From assembly GCF_030272615.1 (NCBI RefSeq), contig NC_081412.1, positions 21,854,432 through 21,918,431 of the forward strand: a stretch of 64,000 nt of DNA, read 5' to 3'. The first letter of the stretch is position 1, and each line of letters opens with the position of its first letter. The notes under the pieces were generated by a model. It made no database searches. It was not told the DNA's origin and was given only the letters and a program-made list of their open reading frames with translations. This document shows, in pieces, positions 34,960-45,924 of the stretch. The translations under genes and the position numbers were made by a program. Source of the DNA: Cryptomeria japonica (lineage: Eukaryota; Streptophyta; Pinopsida; Cupressales; Cupressaceae).

Positions 34960-37900
34960 ATGAAGTGCATCTCTTGGAATATCAAGGGTTTGGAATCTCC
35001 AGATAGGAAGCAAATGATTAGAAGGTTTGTTAACCAACATAAGAACGCAAACTTTATTATGCTTCAAGAACTCAAGGCTGTAAAATTTACCCTAGAAGTC
35101 ACCCTAGAATTCATATGGAAAAATTCTATTAAAATCTCCTCAAACCATGACAGAGGTAGAGGAGGTGTTGGGATTCTTATCAACCCCAGATGGAAAGAGT
35201 GTATTGTAAGCCAAGGATGCTCACCCTGTAATAGAGCAGTATGGGTATCCCTAGATGATAATGGATCCAGATTTGGAATTTGCTCCATTTATGCCCCTAA
35301 CGATTACAGGGATAGAACTGCACTATGGGATTGGATCGTCACATTGCTAGACATCCCTTGGTTGGTGGGAGGTGATTTTAACATGATTGAAAATCAAGAG
35401 GACAAGTATGGAGGTATACCATTGGAATGGAAAGGGATGGAGAAAATTCATTGGGAAAGATTGAAGAACCGGAAGAGACTGTTTGACCCTCTGTTCTACA
35501 AAAAGAAAGATGTCTTTGATATTTGGTACACATGGTGCAATTTCCAGAGTGGGAAACATAGGATCTTTTGTAGGTTGGATAGGTTCTATGCTAATAAGGA
35601 CCATTTCACCTTCAACCTATGCGATAATGGCAGTCCTGTATCAGTTCTTCCGACCACTCTTTCAGACCACCATCCTATCATATGTCAAGTTAGACTCAGG
35701 GACTACCCAGAGAAGCAGGGGACCCCAAAGGATAAATTCCTTCTGAATTCCAGCCTTCTCTTAGATACAGATGTGTTGAGTGCGGTCAAGATTGTCATAA
35801 TGTTTAATAGAAGGAATAGATTATTGAACTCTTGTGTGGAAAGATGGAACCAGAATGTGGATAGTTGGCAAGTGCTGCTCCAAACCATAGGACAAAAGAA
35901 AGCAAGGGATTTTAGATGGAAAGAAAAAACTCTAGCTGAAAATTTCCACTTGTGTGAAGCTAAGATTCAAGACAACCCAAGCAATATTGAACTTACCCAT
36001 GAAGTAGCCTTGGCTAGGGATAGACTCAGAAAACATCAGCAGGCTAAGACCAGAGGGGCCATAATCAGGGCTCGAGCACATTGGATGCAAGTTGGAGACA
36101 AAGGATCCAAATTTTTCTTTAATATGCTAAAACAGAAACAGTGTAGAGGGAAGATTGGTAGGATTTGGGTAGAAAACAGAGAAGTTAAAGAATTGGAGGA
36201 TATCAAAGAGGTGTTCTTCCATTTCTATAAAAGTCTCTTCACATCTGAAGAATCTGCTACCTCCCGGGAAGCAAGAGAAAAGTGCAGAAAGATTATTCCT
36301 CCTAAAATCTCAGAGGCAGATGCTCAGACATTAAGAGGACCTATCACTCTACAAGAGGTAAATAATGCCATCAAGACCCTGAATAATGACAAAGCTCCAG
36401 GCCCGGATGGGCTGACGATAGAATTCTACAAAGCCAATGAGGATTGGGTGAGTCATGACCTACATGAACTCTACACTGAAGCTTTTAATACTGGCTCTCT
36501 AGGAGAAAGAATTAACAGTGGGATTATCAAATTACTTCCCAAAGATGGGGACAAATCCCTGATCAAAAACTAGAGACTGATAACACTTCTTAATGTGTCC
36601 TACAAAATTTTGGCCAAAGCTCTAGCGATAAGACTGGAAAACATTCTCCCCAAATTCATCTGTTCTACACAAACATGCTTCATCAAAGGAAGATATATAC
36701 TGGAAAATTTAATTACTAGTTGCGAGGCCATCGAATGGGTGAGGACCTCGAAACAAAATGCAGCCATGTTCCTCCTAGATTTCGAAAAAGCATATGATAG
36801 GGTAGAATGGGGCTTTATCCTAACTATGTTAGAAGCTTTTGGTTTCCCAACAGAATTCTGCAAATGGATTATGGTCTTGCTCAAAGACGCCTCAGCTCAG
36901 GTTGAAGTTAACGGATCCTTGACTCAAAGTATCTCTCTAGGCAGGTCCATTAGACAGGGATGCCCCTTAGCCCCTGCTCTCTTCGTTATTGCAGCCGATG
37001 CCCTGTTCTACATTCTTAGAGACTCTACTATCTCTCCTAAAGTTCAAGGGATCCAACTTCCAAATGGAGAAGAGTTGATCAATGCACAATTTGCTGATGA
37101 CACAACACTCTTTCTAGATATCAGTAAGCACAACTTGAATGCTTTAGAAGGAAAAATCAAGTTTCTAGGGGAGATTTCAGGAGCTAAAATCTCACAAAGC
37201 AAATCTATCATGCTTGGATGGGAGGAGCAGCCTCCGGGCTGGTTGCAGCAGTTTGGGATCCAATGGGGAGGACCTAACAAGATAGTCAGGTACTTAGGAA
37301 TTCCTTTTGCAATATCCCCTTCTCTTAAAGATATGTGGCAATGGGTTAGAACCAAAATAGAAAATAAGCTCAACAGATGGGATAATAAATATCTTTCACT
37401 TGCCGGGAGAATGCAGGTTTGTCAGAAAATTCTTTCTTCCTACAATATTTATTACTCTTCAGTATGGATGTTCTCTAATTACCAGATCCTAGAAATACAG
37501 AAAACCATCAGGAACTTCCTGTGGTCTGATGGAAAAGGTAAAAAGAAAATGCACTCTATTAAATGGGAGTGGTGCCATAAGGATAAGAGCCTAGGAGGCC
37601 TAGGACTTAAGGACTTGAGACTCCAAGGAATTGCTCTTGCAGCAAAGTGGATTTTACAGGCTATAGATGGGAATGAACCATGGAAAGTGTTGGTTAGGAA
37701 TAATATTCTGAAAGCCATACCAAAGAAGGCCAAAACTTGGAAATCCCTCCCTTTCTATGACCTTGTGGCTGGAGACTTCGAGGTCTCAATTCAGGGGTCC
37801 AATGTCTTCAAATCTATCTGGAAGGCCTGGAGTAGTGTGAAGCCCTTTATCAACAATTATAGAGTCAGAAATAATGAGTTTATTTACGGGTCTAGATCCA

Positions 37901-38895
37901 TTTGGTGGAACCTCCTACACTCATCCAAACCCTTGGCCCTTACTCAGGGGTGCTCTGCCAAAGCATGGGCGGCAAAAGTCATCTATTGCTTTAAAGATAT
38001 CATTGAGAATGATATGCTGCTGGATTGGGACACCCTTAGAGCTAAATTTAACCTGCTGAGTTCCCATAAGCGCACATATACTTTGTTACAGAAAGCTTGT
38101 GAGAAGATTTTGCACAAAAAATGTAATAATGATGCAAACTGCTATAAGGACCTTTTGTGGAATAATACCATCCCAGTGTGTAATGTTAAAACTAGCGTTA
38201 TTTATAAGACCCTAACTTATGATGAATCAATAATTTCCCATGCTAACAAGCTGTGGTTTGTAGATTTTACAGTTAAACAGTGGCAGAAGGTGTTAAATAG
38301 GCTCTGGAGTAGTCCTGTCACTCCTAAGGAAAAATGTTTTAAATGGCTGCTGATTTTAAACAGCTTACCAATCAGAAAAGATCATAACAACAATGACATC
38401 TGTAACATTTGCAGGGTTCCTGAATCAATTAGACATATTTTTTTTGAGTGTAGCATTGCTAAAGAAATTTGGTTATTATTTGGTATTCAATTTCCTGTTC
38501 AATTTACTGTTTTAGATGTTATAATTGGATACATTAAAGATCTAAAAAAGGACACTAACCTTTTCTGGTATGTTCTTACATCTGAGATTTTATGGCACAT
38601 TTGGAAATTAAGAAATGAAAATAAATTTCAGGGCTCAAGTAGGGCCCTTACTGAGTCTTTTCGTGGACTCACCCTTCATCGAATTCTCTTGCAGGTAGCA
38701 GTAATAATGAATGTGGAAAAGAACAAATTCTTCAGATTCATAAAGGATGGAAATGCAAGGATGTTCCTTCATGAGATGGAGAACGGGTATAAATGGAAAA
38801 AGACACTCAAAGGGAAGAAAGAAGTGGACCTGGCTTTGGAGACCCTGCAAGTAGAGGTAGCCAGAGCGAGAGACCCTATTAGAGACCAGATCTAG
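34960..38895 (+). pseudogene. LINE ORF2 (endonuclease-reverse transcriptase) with one internal stop
   Basis: Codons 1-235 form an APE-type endonuclease (SWNIKGL at 5-11, E37 in LQELK, GGDFNMI, LSDHHPI). The RT follows with APGPDGL, DFEKAYD (codons 607-613), RQGCPLAPALF and the catalytic FADD (711-714). The C-terminal part includes an RT zinc-finger region (WSSPVTPKEKCFKWLL, CNICRVPESIRHIFFEC). The total is 1,311 codons, a normal plant L1 length. A single TAG at 36571-36573 (codon 538) interrupts the frame just before the RITLLN-type RT motif, where tryptophan or tyrosine is usual. No RNase H domain was seen at the C-terminus. The protein would nick target DNA and prime reverse transcription. 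Confidence 0.95.
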
Positions 38896-39128
38896 ATTCT
38901 TACAGAGCTCCTTGACGGAAAACAAGCCGTTTGGATGGAGGGCCCCAGGGGTTGGACCGCATGGATGGAAGCTCCACGGGATCAAATCCTTCAAGGATAA
39001 GTGACATGGATGGATGCACCCTTTTGTACCTCATGGATGGTTGTTCCATTTTTGGCATAAATACTGTCGTACTATATGTATAAACTTCTATATCTCTATT
39101 TATATTTTAGGTAAAACTGTTAAACTGG

Positions 39129-39145
39129 CTGGACCTGCTGTCCAG
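39129..39145 (+). other. 3' UTR hairpin of the LINE
   Basis: CTGGAC and GTCCAG form a perfect 6-bp stem around a 5-nt loop, about 75 nt before the A-run. Hairpins near the 3' end serve as RT recognition sites in some LINEs; that role here is inference. Confidence 0.5.
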
Positions 39146-39444
39146 ATTGAGATATACTAGTGAATCTGTAACTGTTTTTTTGTAATAGTCTTATCCCCTT
39201 ATATGCAATATAAAAAAAAAAGATTCAATCTCTAAGTGTTTCGAAATTTAAGCTCAAATGAGACAAAATCTGAAAATAAGGGAAAACACTTCCACTTTTT
39301 GGCCAAAAAGTGGACTCATCTTCTTGCACTGACCCATATACTTAATATATTATATATATATAAATATTATATATTATATATTATATGTATATGCACATAT
39401 TATATATACAATATCATATTATACACACATCCAAAATTTAAACA

Positions 39445-39590
39445 AACGTAGCGCGTACACGCTATTTATAGTAAACATAGTGCGTACGTGCTATTTATAG
39501 TAAACATAGCGCGCACATGCTTCTTACACCATAAGTACCCCGTAAGCGCTTTTTATACCATAAGTACCTCGTATATGCTTTTGACTATTT
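39445..39590. repeat. Right subterminal array of CGCGTACGCG-type motifs
   Basis: Five units of about 28-30 bp each contain a GCGCGTACACGCT variant followed by a segment such as ATTTATAGTAAACAT (starts near 39450, 39480, 39508, 39537, 39566). It mirrors the arrays at 22985-23145 and 29570-29831 and lies about 0.9 kb inside the right TIR. Confidence 0.75.
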
Positions 39591-40451
39591 AGACTTGGAA
39601 ATAGGTCTGGATGACAAAGCTACGGTTTGGAAGTTTGATTTCCCTCCATTTCCCTCATTTTTGACGTGTTTTATTTTATCAACTTGGTTTATCGACTTTG
39701 TCATCATCAAGTTTATACTTCATCAAGTGGGTATTTCTAAAATTGCCACCATATTTCACCCATCTTCTGAGCTTTCTAAGCATATTTTTTTTAAAAAAAT
39801 TTGAACAACTATAACATATTATTATTGAATTTCTTTTACCAGTGTCTCCATAGTTCTCATAGATATAGGTGCACCATTTTTTTAATAACTTTTGATATAT
39901 TTATTGAAATTTAAAAAACTTTATATATTATTGTAGTGCACCTGATTATTTACAATTTTTTTTTTTTTTTGTATTTTCGATTTGTTTAGTGTAGCTTATG
40001 CTTTGCGCACGAACATGTACCTAATTTTTAGGATGTGCTCGATTGGAAAAATCATAAAAAAAAATATTCAACAAAAAATTACAAAAAAATACACATATTC
40101 TAGTGCTCACTCTTAACTATCTTTCTACCAAATTATCTGTCAAAATAATAAATCTAGCTATGACTTTTTTGATGCGCGCGTCAGACACTATGTTATGTTT
40201 TTCAGAAAAAATCAGGGTCTGTTTTTCGTGTGCGAAGGATTTGACCGCCTTAATCTTATCCAATTTTGAAAAAGTTTAGTAGTTTGTAAACTAGATTCAG
40301 AGTACTACAATATTTTTTGTTTGATTATCTTCATATCTTGAGTAGATGACTTTCAAATTTTGCCTCCAAGTTCAGGTTCACCTGATTTCAGAAAAAAAGT
40401 GTCCATTTATACCCCCCCTTTTGACCACCATCTTTGTGCACTTACTCGTAA

Positions 40452-40917
40452 TGGTGGAGATTTTATTAAATCATGAGATACAAGGAGATGCTAGCAAGTA
40501 GAGGAATATTAAGAGATGAGGTGGAGGCTCAAAGATGGTCACACATGGGGTGAAAGGAAGTCAAAGTCAAAGTCAAAGAATAAGTGGAGGATTAGCATGT
40601 CTAAGTTAGTATGCTGACACATGTGAGAGGATGTAGTGGATTGATGTGGAGAGCTAACATGCCTCTAAATTAGCATGCTTACACATGCGTGAGCAATGTG
40701 TGAGATAAGTTGGCATGCTTACACATGTGGGAGCATGGGGTGATTGATGACACATGTTAGATGATAGATAACTTAGATTTTAATCCATGGATAGAGATCA
40801 AATGATTAGGATTGAAAAAGACGAGGATTGAAGATGATGTGATTATTAAATTAGAAGAAATGTTAAAGAAGTATTAATTAGCCTTAATAAGTTAACTAAC
40901 CATAAATTGATTAATTA
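40452..40917. other. Spacer between the TIR composite and the TRIM
   Basis: No gene seen. A motif near GCATGC-TTACACATG-TG recurs at about 40609, 40667 and 40708. The TRIM target duplication begins at 40918. Confidence 0.4.
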
Positions 40918-40922
40918 ATAAA

Positions 40923-41246
40923 TGTTAATTTTGTGGATCAGAATTAAAATTTATCTTGTTCTATGTATTATCTATCACTGAATTGTTGTATAAATCTGAT
41001 TGTCTTCTTTTATATTGCAGGAGAAGAGGAGCATTTTAATTTCAATATCCATTCTCACACATTTCATTTGGTATATGTAGTGGGTTGGGTATGGTCAAGT
41101 GATGTCTTGACCGGCCATGTCTTTTGGACATGGCTGATCAAGACATCACTTGATCATGCCCCCTCACGATAATAAATGTTTGAATGAGAGACTTCATTTA
41201 TCTCTCATTCAATCATTTATCTTATCGAGGCTATCATGCATTAACA
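40923..41246 (-). repeat. 3' LTR of the TRIM
   Basis: 324 bp, TGTTAATTTTG to GCATTAACA. It contains an almost perfect 29-bp stem hairpin (41093-41155). Confidence 0.95.
41093..41155. promoter_or_regulatory. Long hairpin in the TRIM LTR
   Basis: Arms 41093-41121 and 41127-41155 pair at 26 of 29 positions around a 5-nt loop (ttttg). The second LTR keeps the hairpin at the equivalent place (about 42400-42462) with more mismatches. A role in RNA dimerisation, packaging or 3'-end formation is possible but unproven. Confidence 0.6.
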
Positions 41247-41338
41247 CTCCCTCTTAGCTAGGTAAGATAAATGTAAAAGGTATTGGTAGCAATATTCATA
41301 AATCGTATGATGCTTATCTTGGGACCATAGTTTCCAGA

Positions 41339-41825
41339 TGTGAATTGCCTCTGTCGGTGATTCTATTCACAAACTCTTGAGTGGATTGCCTCTATCAATG
41401 ATTATATCCATAAGCTCTTGTGTGGATTGCCTCAGTCGACGATTCTATCCACAAGCTCTTGTGTGGATTGCCTCAGTCGACGATTCTATCCATGAGCTCT
41501 CACGTGGATTGCCTCAGTCGACGATTCTATCCATGTGCTCTGACGTGGATTGCCTCAGTCGACGATTCTATCCATGAGCTCTTACGTGGATTGCCTCAGT
41601 CGGCGATTCTATCCATGAGCTCTTGTGTGGATTGCCTCAGTCGGCGATTCTATCCACAAGCTCTTACATGGATTGCCTCAATCAACGATTCTATCCACAA
41701 GCTCTTACGTGGATTGCCTCAGTCAACGATTCTATCCATGAGCTCTTGTGTGGCTTGCCTATGTCAGCGATTCTATCCACAAGCTTTTACGTGGATTGCC
41801 TCAGTCGGCGATTCTATCCACAATC
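41339..41825. repeat. Minisatellite, 12 units of 41 bp
   Basis: Unit starts fall at 41339, 41380, 41421 and every 41 bp to 41790, with no length change; the last unit is cut at 36 bp. The core is TGGATTGCCTCAGTCGACGA followed by TTCTATCCA. In each unit TGGAT and ATCCA can pair. The period is not a multiple of three, so overlapping frames across it are artefacts. Confidence 0.97.
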
Positions 41826-42229
41826 TCGAGTTATTGTAAGATCGTCACCTTCCAATAACCTCAAAAATGCAAGTGGAAATCATTTGGAAGTTGTCACTTC
41901 CTTATGATTTACACAAGGCCCATAAAATAATTATTAGTATTAATAATAATAATCAATATTTACAATTTTTACCTCAGAAGTGCTCAATCTTGATTAGTAA
42001 GCTCCCTCTCAATCACAAGGTATCTTGATTTTCTTCTAGAGAACATATTTTTTTGAATGTACGTCTGAATTTCTGACTTTAGCAAGGGACGCTTGTAGTT
42101 TAAGTTTGAGAGGACAAGTTCTTGCAATGTGGCCATATTCAAGACTTTCAAGGAGATATCAATCTAATCTTAATCAGATCTTCCTTCAGGTGGTTAGGCT
42201 TTATAGAAGGAAACCTGGCTCTGATACCA

Positions 42230-42553
42230 TGTTAATTTTGTTGATCAGAATTAAAATTTATCTTGTTCTATGTATTATCTATCACTGAATTGTTGTATAA
42301 ATCTGATTGTCTTCTTTTATGTTGCAGGAGAGGAGGAGCATTTTTATTTCAATATCCATTCTCACACATTTCATTTGGTATATGTAGTGGGCTGGGTACG
42401 GTCAAGCGATGCCTTGACCGACCATGTCTTTTGGACATGGCCGATCAAGATATCACTTGATCGTGCCCCCTCACGATAATAAATGTTTGAATGAGAGACT
42501 TCATTTATCTCTCATTCAATCATTTATCTTACCGAGACTATCATGCATTAACA
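42230..42553 (-). repeat. 5' LTR of the TRIM, with adjacent primer binding site
   Basis: 324 bp matching 40923-41246. The primer binding site occupies about 42214-42229 on the minus strand. Confidence 0.95.
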
Positions 42554-42558
42554 ATAAA

Positions 42559-43286
42559 GTCGAAAGAATAAAAAATTAGCTTTATTTAATTAATTAATCT
42601 TAGGAGAAGAATAAGAACATGAATAATTAATTGCAATTGATAATTAATTAAAAAATAATTTATTTAATAAATTATAAAAAGATAGTAGAATAGAACTAAC
42701 TTTTTAAATAATCAATTAAATAATTACATAATTTGTTAACATTAATAAATTTGAAGTGGCTACATTATTAATACTAAAATTGATCAGACATTGCCAACTC
42801 CACTCTCAAAGGATAATGCCTTTTGAGTAAGGAACAAATAAATACAGTCCCTACTCATATCATATTTTATTCATTCATATGAAGGATGACCACTGAACAT
42901 CCAGCGCGTGGGCTGGACTATGCAGAATTTAATATTGATATAACCAGCGGGCCCAAGCATGGAGAATATTCGCGTAAATAAAGAAAATTTACAGTCAAAA
43001 TGTTCTCTTTCCACCGCCTACTGGGGAATTTACAGGCAAAAATACTTTTTCTTTGCACCGACTCTCGGAGAATTTACATTAAGAACCAAACGCTAGCGTA
43101 AGCTCTAGATTACGTAGAGCAGAGAGAGTATAAGAATAAAGAATTCTTCAATGAAAGAACAAAAGGAATTCTTAAATCCGGGAACATTTTACTTTACAGC
43201 AAATTCGTAAGCTTTAAATGTAAGAAACGCAGTCATTTGTTTTCTGGAATCGTCTAAACGGTTTGAGAATCACTGTGACATCAATA
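42559..43286 (+). promoter_or_regulatory. Upstream region of the universal stress protein gene
   Basis: AT-rich to about 42780, then more mixed. A TATA-like TATAAG lies at about 43129, roughly 160 bp before the ATG. From about 42983 to 43083 an imperfect 43-44-bp repeat occurs two and a half times (cores AATTTACAG and CTTTGCACCG or CTTTCCACCG). The TRIM ends about 730 bp before the start codon. The core promoter position is inferred, not shown. Confidence 0.45.
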
Positions 43287-45924
43287 ATGGATCCTAACCA
43301 AGCTGAAGCTGAAGTTGCTGTAGTCGAAGATTTTAATGCCAAGGAAGAGGAAGACAAATTAGTAATTGTTAATACAGAGGAAGTCGAAGAGCTTACTGTA
43401 ACAAGCCCTCAAGAAGCGGTAAAACACGAACAAGTGAGGAAGATGAGAGATCGGTCGATCGGAGTTGCAGTCGATAATTCCAGCAGCAGCAAGGCCGCGC
43501 TCAAGTGGGCGATTGATAATCTTGTGGACAAAGATGATCGAGTGGTGATTATTCATGTGTATAAGGATAAATCTGATCCTCCGCAGAAAAAACTTTGGGA
43601 AGACAAAGGGTCGCGTAAGTGTTGCCTTTTTACAAATTTGTCTGAAAATTTGTGCGCGAGATGCAAAAATTTGTGCATGAGATGCAAATATTTGTTTGAA
43701 ATTTGTGCGCGAGACGCAAAAATTTGAAACTTTTGTTTGTTTTATGGCAGCCCTGATTCCCCTGAGTGAGTTGAGAGAAGTTAATTTGATGAAACAGTAT
43801 GGAATGACCCCTGATCCGGAGGTTTTGGGCATGCTGGATACTGTAGCAAGGCAAAAACAGGTTAGATTTACATACTTTCTTCGAATCATAAATTCGATTT
43901 GGTTTATGTGTACACAATTTTATTTGTTTATTGTATATTATAAATCTGTTGAAATTTAATAATATCATACAATTATATTCAAGAAATGCATCCAATGAAA
44001 ATAAATGTTGTTTTCGAAATTGTGATCCGGTCTGCTTTATATGCAGTCTTAAATTACTGTTAAAATCTTTATTAATCATGAAAATATATTCTACCATAAG
44101 AAATGCATCTTAAAAACAGATGTTCTCTTCGAATTTGTGATCCGATCTGATTAATGTGTAGAGCGTTTTAAATTTGTAAATTTTTTTTGCTAATCACAAA
44201 ATTATGTTCGGAAAAAGAGCTTGAATTTTTAGAAATGCTTTGGAGAATAGTTTTCCCATGTTATCAGGGTATTTATAGATTACGAAGTGCACAGTATGTT
44301 TCGGGAAGAAAATTTCTGAAAATTTTATTTGGGGGAAAGTTTGAAGTTTTATTTGGTTTCCGGTTGTTGATGATTTTATGATCACAGTATGTTTTATGTC
44401 TTATGTAAAGAGTTGTTACAGTTTTTCATTCAAATTTGGCAAACTCTGTTCAATTGATTCAAGTTCAATTTAATATTCATTTTTCAAATAATTTTTATAT
44501 TTATTTTTTAGAGTTGCAACAAATAGCTGGATGAAAACAAATTAACTTAAAAATATTGTTTTATTTTTGCAATCTAATTTGATAAGGTCATAACTCTAAC
44601 TCTATCTGCTAAAAAATTTATTGATTATTAGAAAGAACTCCAAAAAAAAATCTAACTGAACTTTTTTGAAAATTTCCCTTTTAAAACATCAGAATGAAAT
44701 TTACTCTCTACACTTCCCTTCTCTCTCTAGAATATCATTAAATTCATCCAAATACTCCTGGATCTCAATCAAATCACATATGCATAAAGAAAAAGTATTC
44801 ATTTATCTGAAATAACATTTTTCAAACAATATATTCAGAAAGGTTCTTTCAAAGAGCCAGGGTTTCCCGTTTTTATGTTAAAAAAAACTATAAAAATAGT
44901 TCCTGGAGTGACGGCTGAGCAGCAGGGTTCTTCTATATTAATAGCTAATATTAAATGCCTAACATAAAAATTAATTTTATAATGGAGATGAAAGTGAAAT
45001 AGTAAAATTAAGTGGTCTTAGAACATATTAGGAAAGCTGCAAATATTTGGAAATCTGCAAATCACAGTAAAGAGATATTGTGGACTAGCCAAGCTAATTG
45101 ATTTAAAAACAAACATTAGGAAAGGCCCCTTAAAAGTTTACTGAGATGTTGTAGAGTAGCCAAATTAATCCGTTTTGAAACAGCGTGGCTGAGAGTGCTT
45201 GTCAAGGCTTGGATGCTGTAGCCCTGCCATCATTGTGAGTGAATCTAAACATTATTTCAGAATATAATTGACTAATTAATTTTAAAAAAGGTTTTAAACA
45301 CAGTTTTTAGATTTTTGCTGGACTTATCGTTTATATTTCTGTCAATTGATGTTTCTGATTACATTTATTTTCCTGTAGATGACAGATTACTGAATGTGAT
45401 TCAATGATTCAAAATAACAATTGATAAATCCAAAAACAATCTTAATGATACTATGTAAAACTGATGGCAACTGAATTTTTTAGATTTCTGTATCTATAAT
45501 CTAGTAACATTTGGCTAGACAAAGATATGCATCCAGAATATACTAGAAAAATTCGTATTTGTTTCCTCTGTTGTAATTTATTATTTCCGAGTTTCTCTGA
45601 ACCTTTAGAGAATTTGGGACTATGCAGGCAAGGGTTGTGGCAAAAATTTACTGGGGCGATCCCAGAGAGAAGATCTGCGATGCTGTTGAGGATCTTAAGC
45701 TTGACACCCTGGTAGTGGGCAGCAGGGGCCTGGGACTAATCAAAAGGTAAACATTATCCAGATATATTGGGTATTTTTTCAGATATTTGCTGTGGTTTTC
45801 CTCTGTTACAGCTCTCTGATTTTCTTTTTACTGCAGGGTTTTACTTGGAAGCGTCAGCAACCACGTGGTGGCTAATGCAAGTTGCCCTGTTACAGTGGTG
45901 AAAGGGACCGCACAAAAAGGATAA
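43287..45924 (+). CDS. Universal stress protein (UspA family), four exons
   Basis: Exons 43287-43614, 43751-43860, 45628-45746 and 45837-45924 join into 215 codons including the stop (214 aa), with gt/ag introns and matching phases. The protein has an acidic N-terminal extension of about 60 residues, then the UspA fold: [20 protein letters not shown] with [20 protein letters not shown], a central [20 protein letters not shown] segment typical of plant members, and the ATP-binding signature G-2x-G-9x-GS ([15 protein letters not shown]) before a C-terminal CPVTVVK strand. Such proteins bind ATP or act as small stress-response regulators in the cytosol. The ATG at 43287 is chosen because the preceding in-frame codons lack an ATG. 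All key motifs are intact. Intron 2 is 1,767 nt. Confidence 0.93.
43615..43750 (+). repeat. Intron 1 of the stress protein gene, internally repeated
   Basis: The 136-nt intron holds three to four copies of a unit like AAATTTGTGCGCGAGATGCA. The unit is 20-25 nt, so part of the intron appears to have grown by tandem duplication. Confidence 0.7.
43861..45627 (+). other. Intron 2 of the stress protein gene
   Basis: 1,767 nt, AT-rich. It carries two related segments of about 130 bp (near 43980-44050 and 44100-44170), each with AGAAATGCATC, TCGAA and GTGATCCG. No other gene inside. Confidence 0.7.

Larger units (their letters stand above)
32751..39220 (+). mobile_element. Full-length L1-like non-LTR retrotransposon (LINE)
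   Basis: The element is flanked by a perfect 15-bp target duplication, agattcaatctctaa (32736-32750 and 39221-39235), and ends in an A-run at 39211-39220. It has a 5' leader of about 330 nt, ORF1 with a zinc knuckle, ORF2 with endonuclease, RT and a C-terminal zinc-finger region, and a 3' UTR of about 320 nt. Both ORFs carry stops, so this copy is inactive. It sits inside the nested TIR element. Confidence 0.95.
31632..39337. mobile_element. Nested short TIR element, itself split by a LINE
   Basis: The left end reads ATGGGCAAGTGCAAGGTAAT; the right end on the minus strand reads ATGGGTCAGTGCAAGAAGAT. Both are flanked by atac (31628-31631 and 39338-39341). Without the LINE and its 15-bp duplication the element is about 1.2 kb and non-coding. 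The right end contains a perfect 22-bp palindrome (39292-39313). The TIR resembles the other GGGT ends in the window. The left TIR match is moderate, so the boundaries are provisional. Confidence 0.45.
40923..42553 (-). mobile_element. Complete TRIM (miniature LTR retrotransposon) carrying a minisatellite
   Basis: Two 324-bp LTRs (40923-41246 and 42230-42553) begin TGTTAATTTTG and end GCATTAACA. The flanks are the perfect duplication ataaa (40918-40922 and 42554-42558). Next to the right LTR the minus strand reads TGGTATCAGAGCCAGG, a primer binding site for initiator methionine tRNA; next to the left LTR it reads AAGAGGGAG, a polypurine tract. The 983-bp internal region encodes nothing and is half occupied by a 41-bp minisatellite. 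These are the defining features of terminal-repeat retrotransposons in miniature, which move using proteins of autonomous elements. I count 14 differences between the LTRs (about 95.7% identity), 12 of them transitions. Confidence 0.95.

Noticed and set aside
41339-41825. Regular repeats that could suggest a CRISPR array
   Set aside because: The units are contiguous with no unique spacers and lie in a eukaryotic TRIM element.
41377-41907. Overlapping open frames of 66-139 codons in the TRIM
   Set aside because: They come from a 41-bp minisatellite whose period cycles through all frames.
43263-43286. Start of the stress protein gene eight codons further upstream
   Set aside because: The codon there is TTG; the first in-frame ATG is at 43287.
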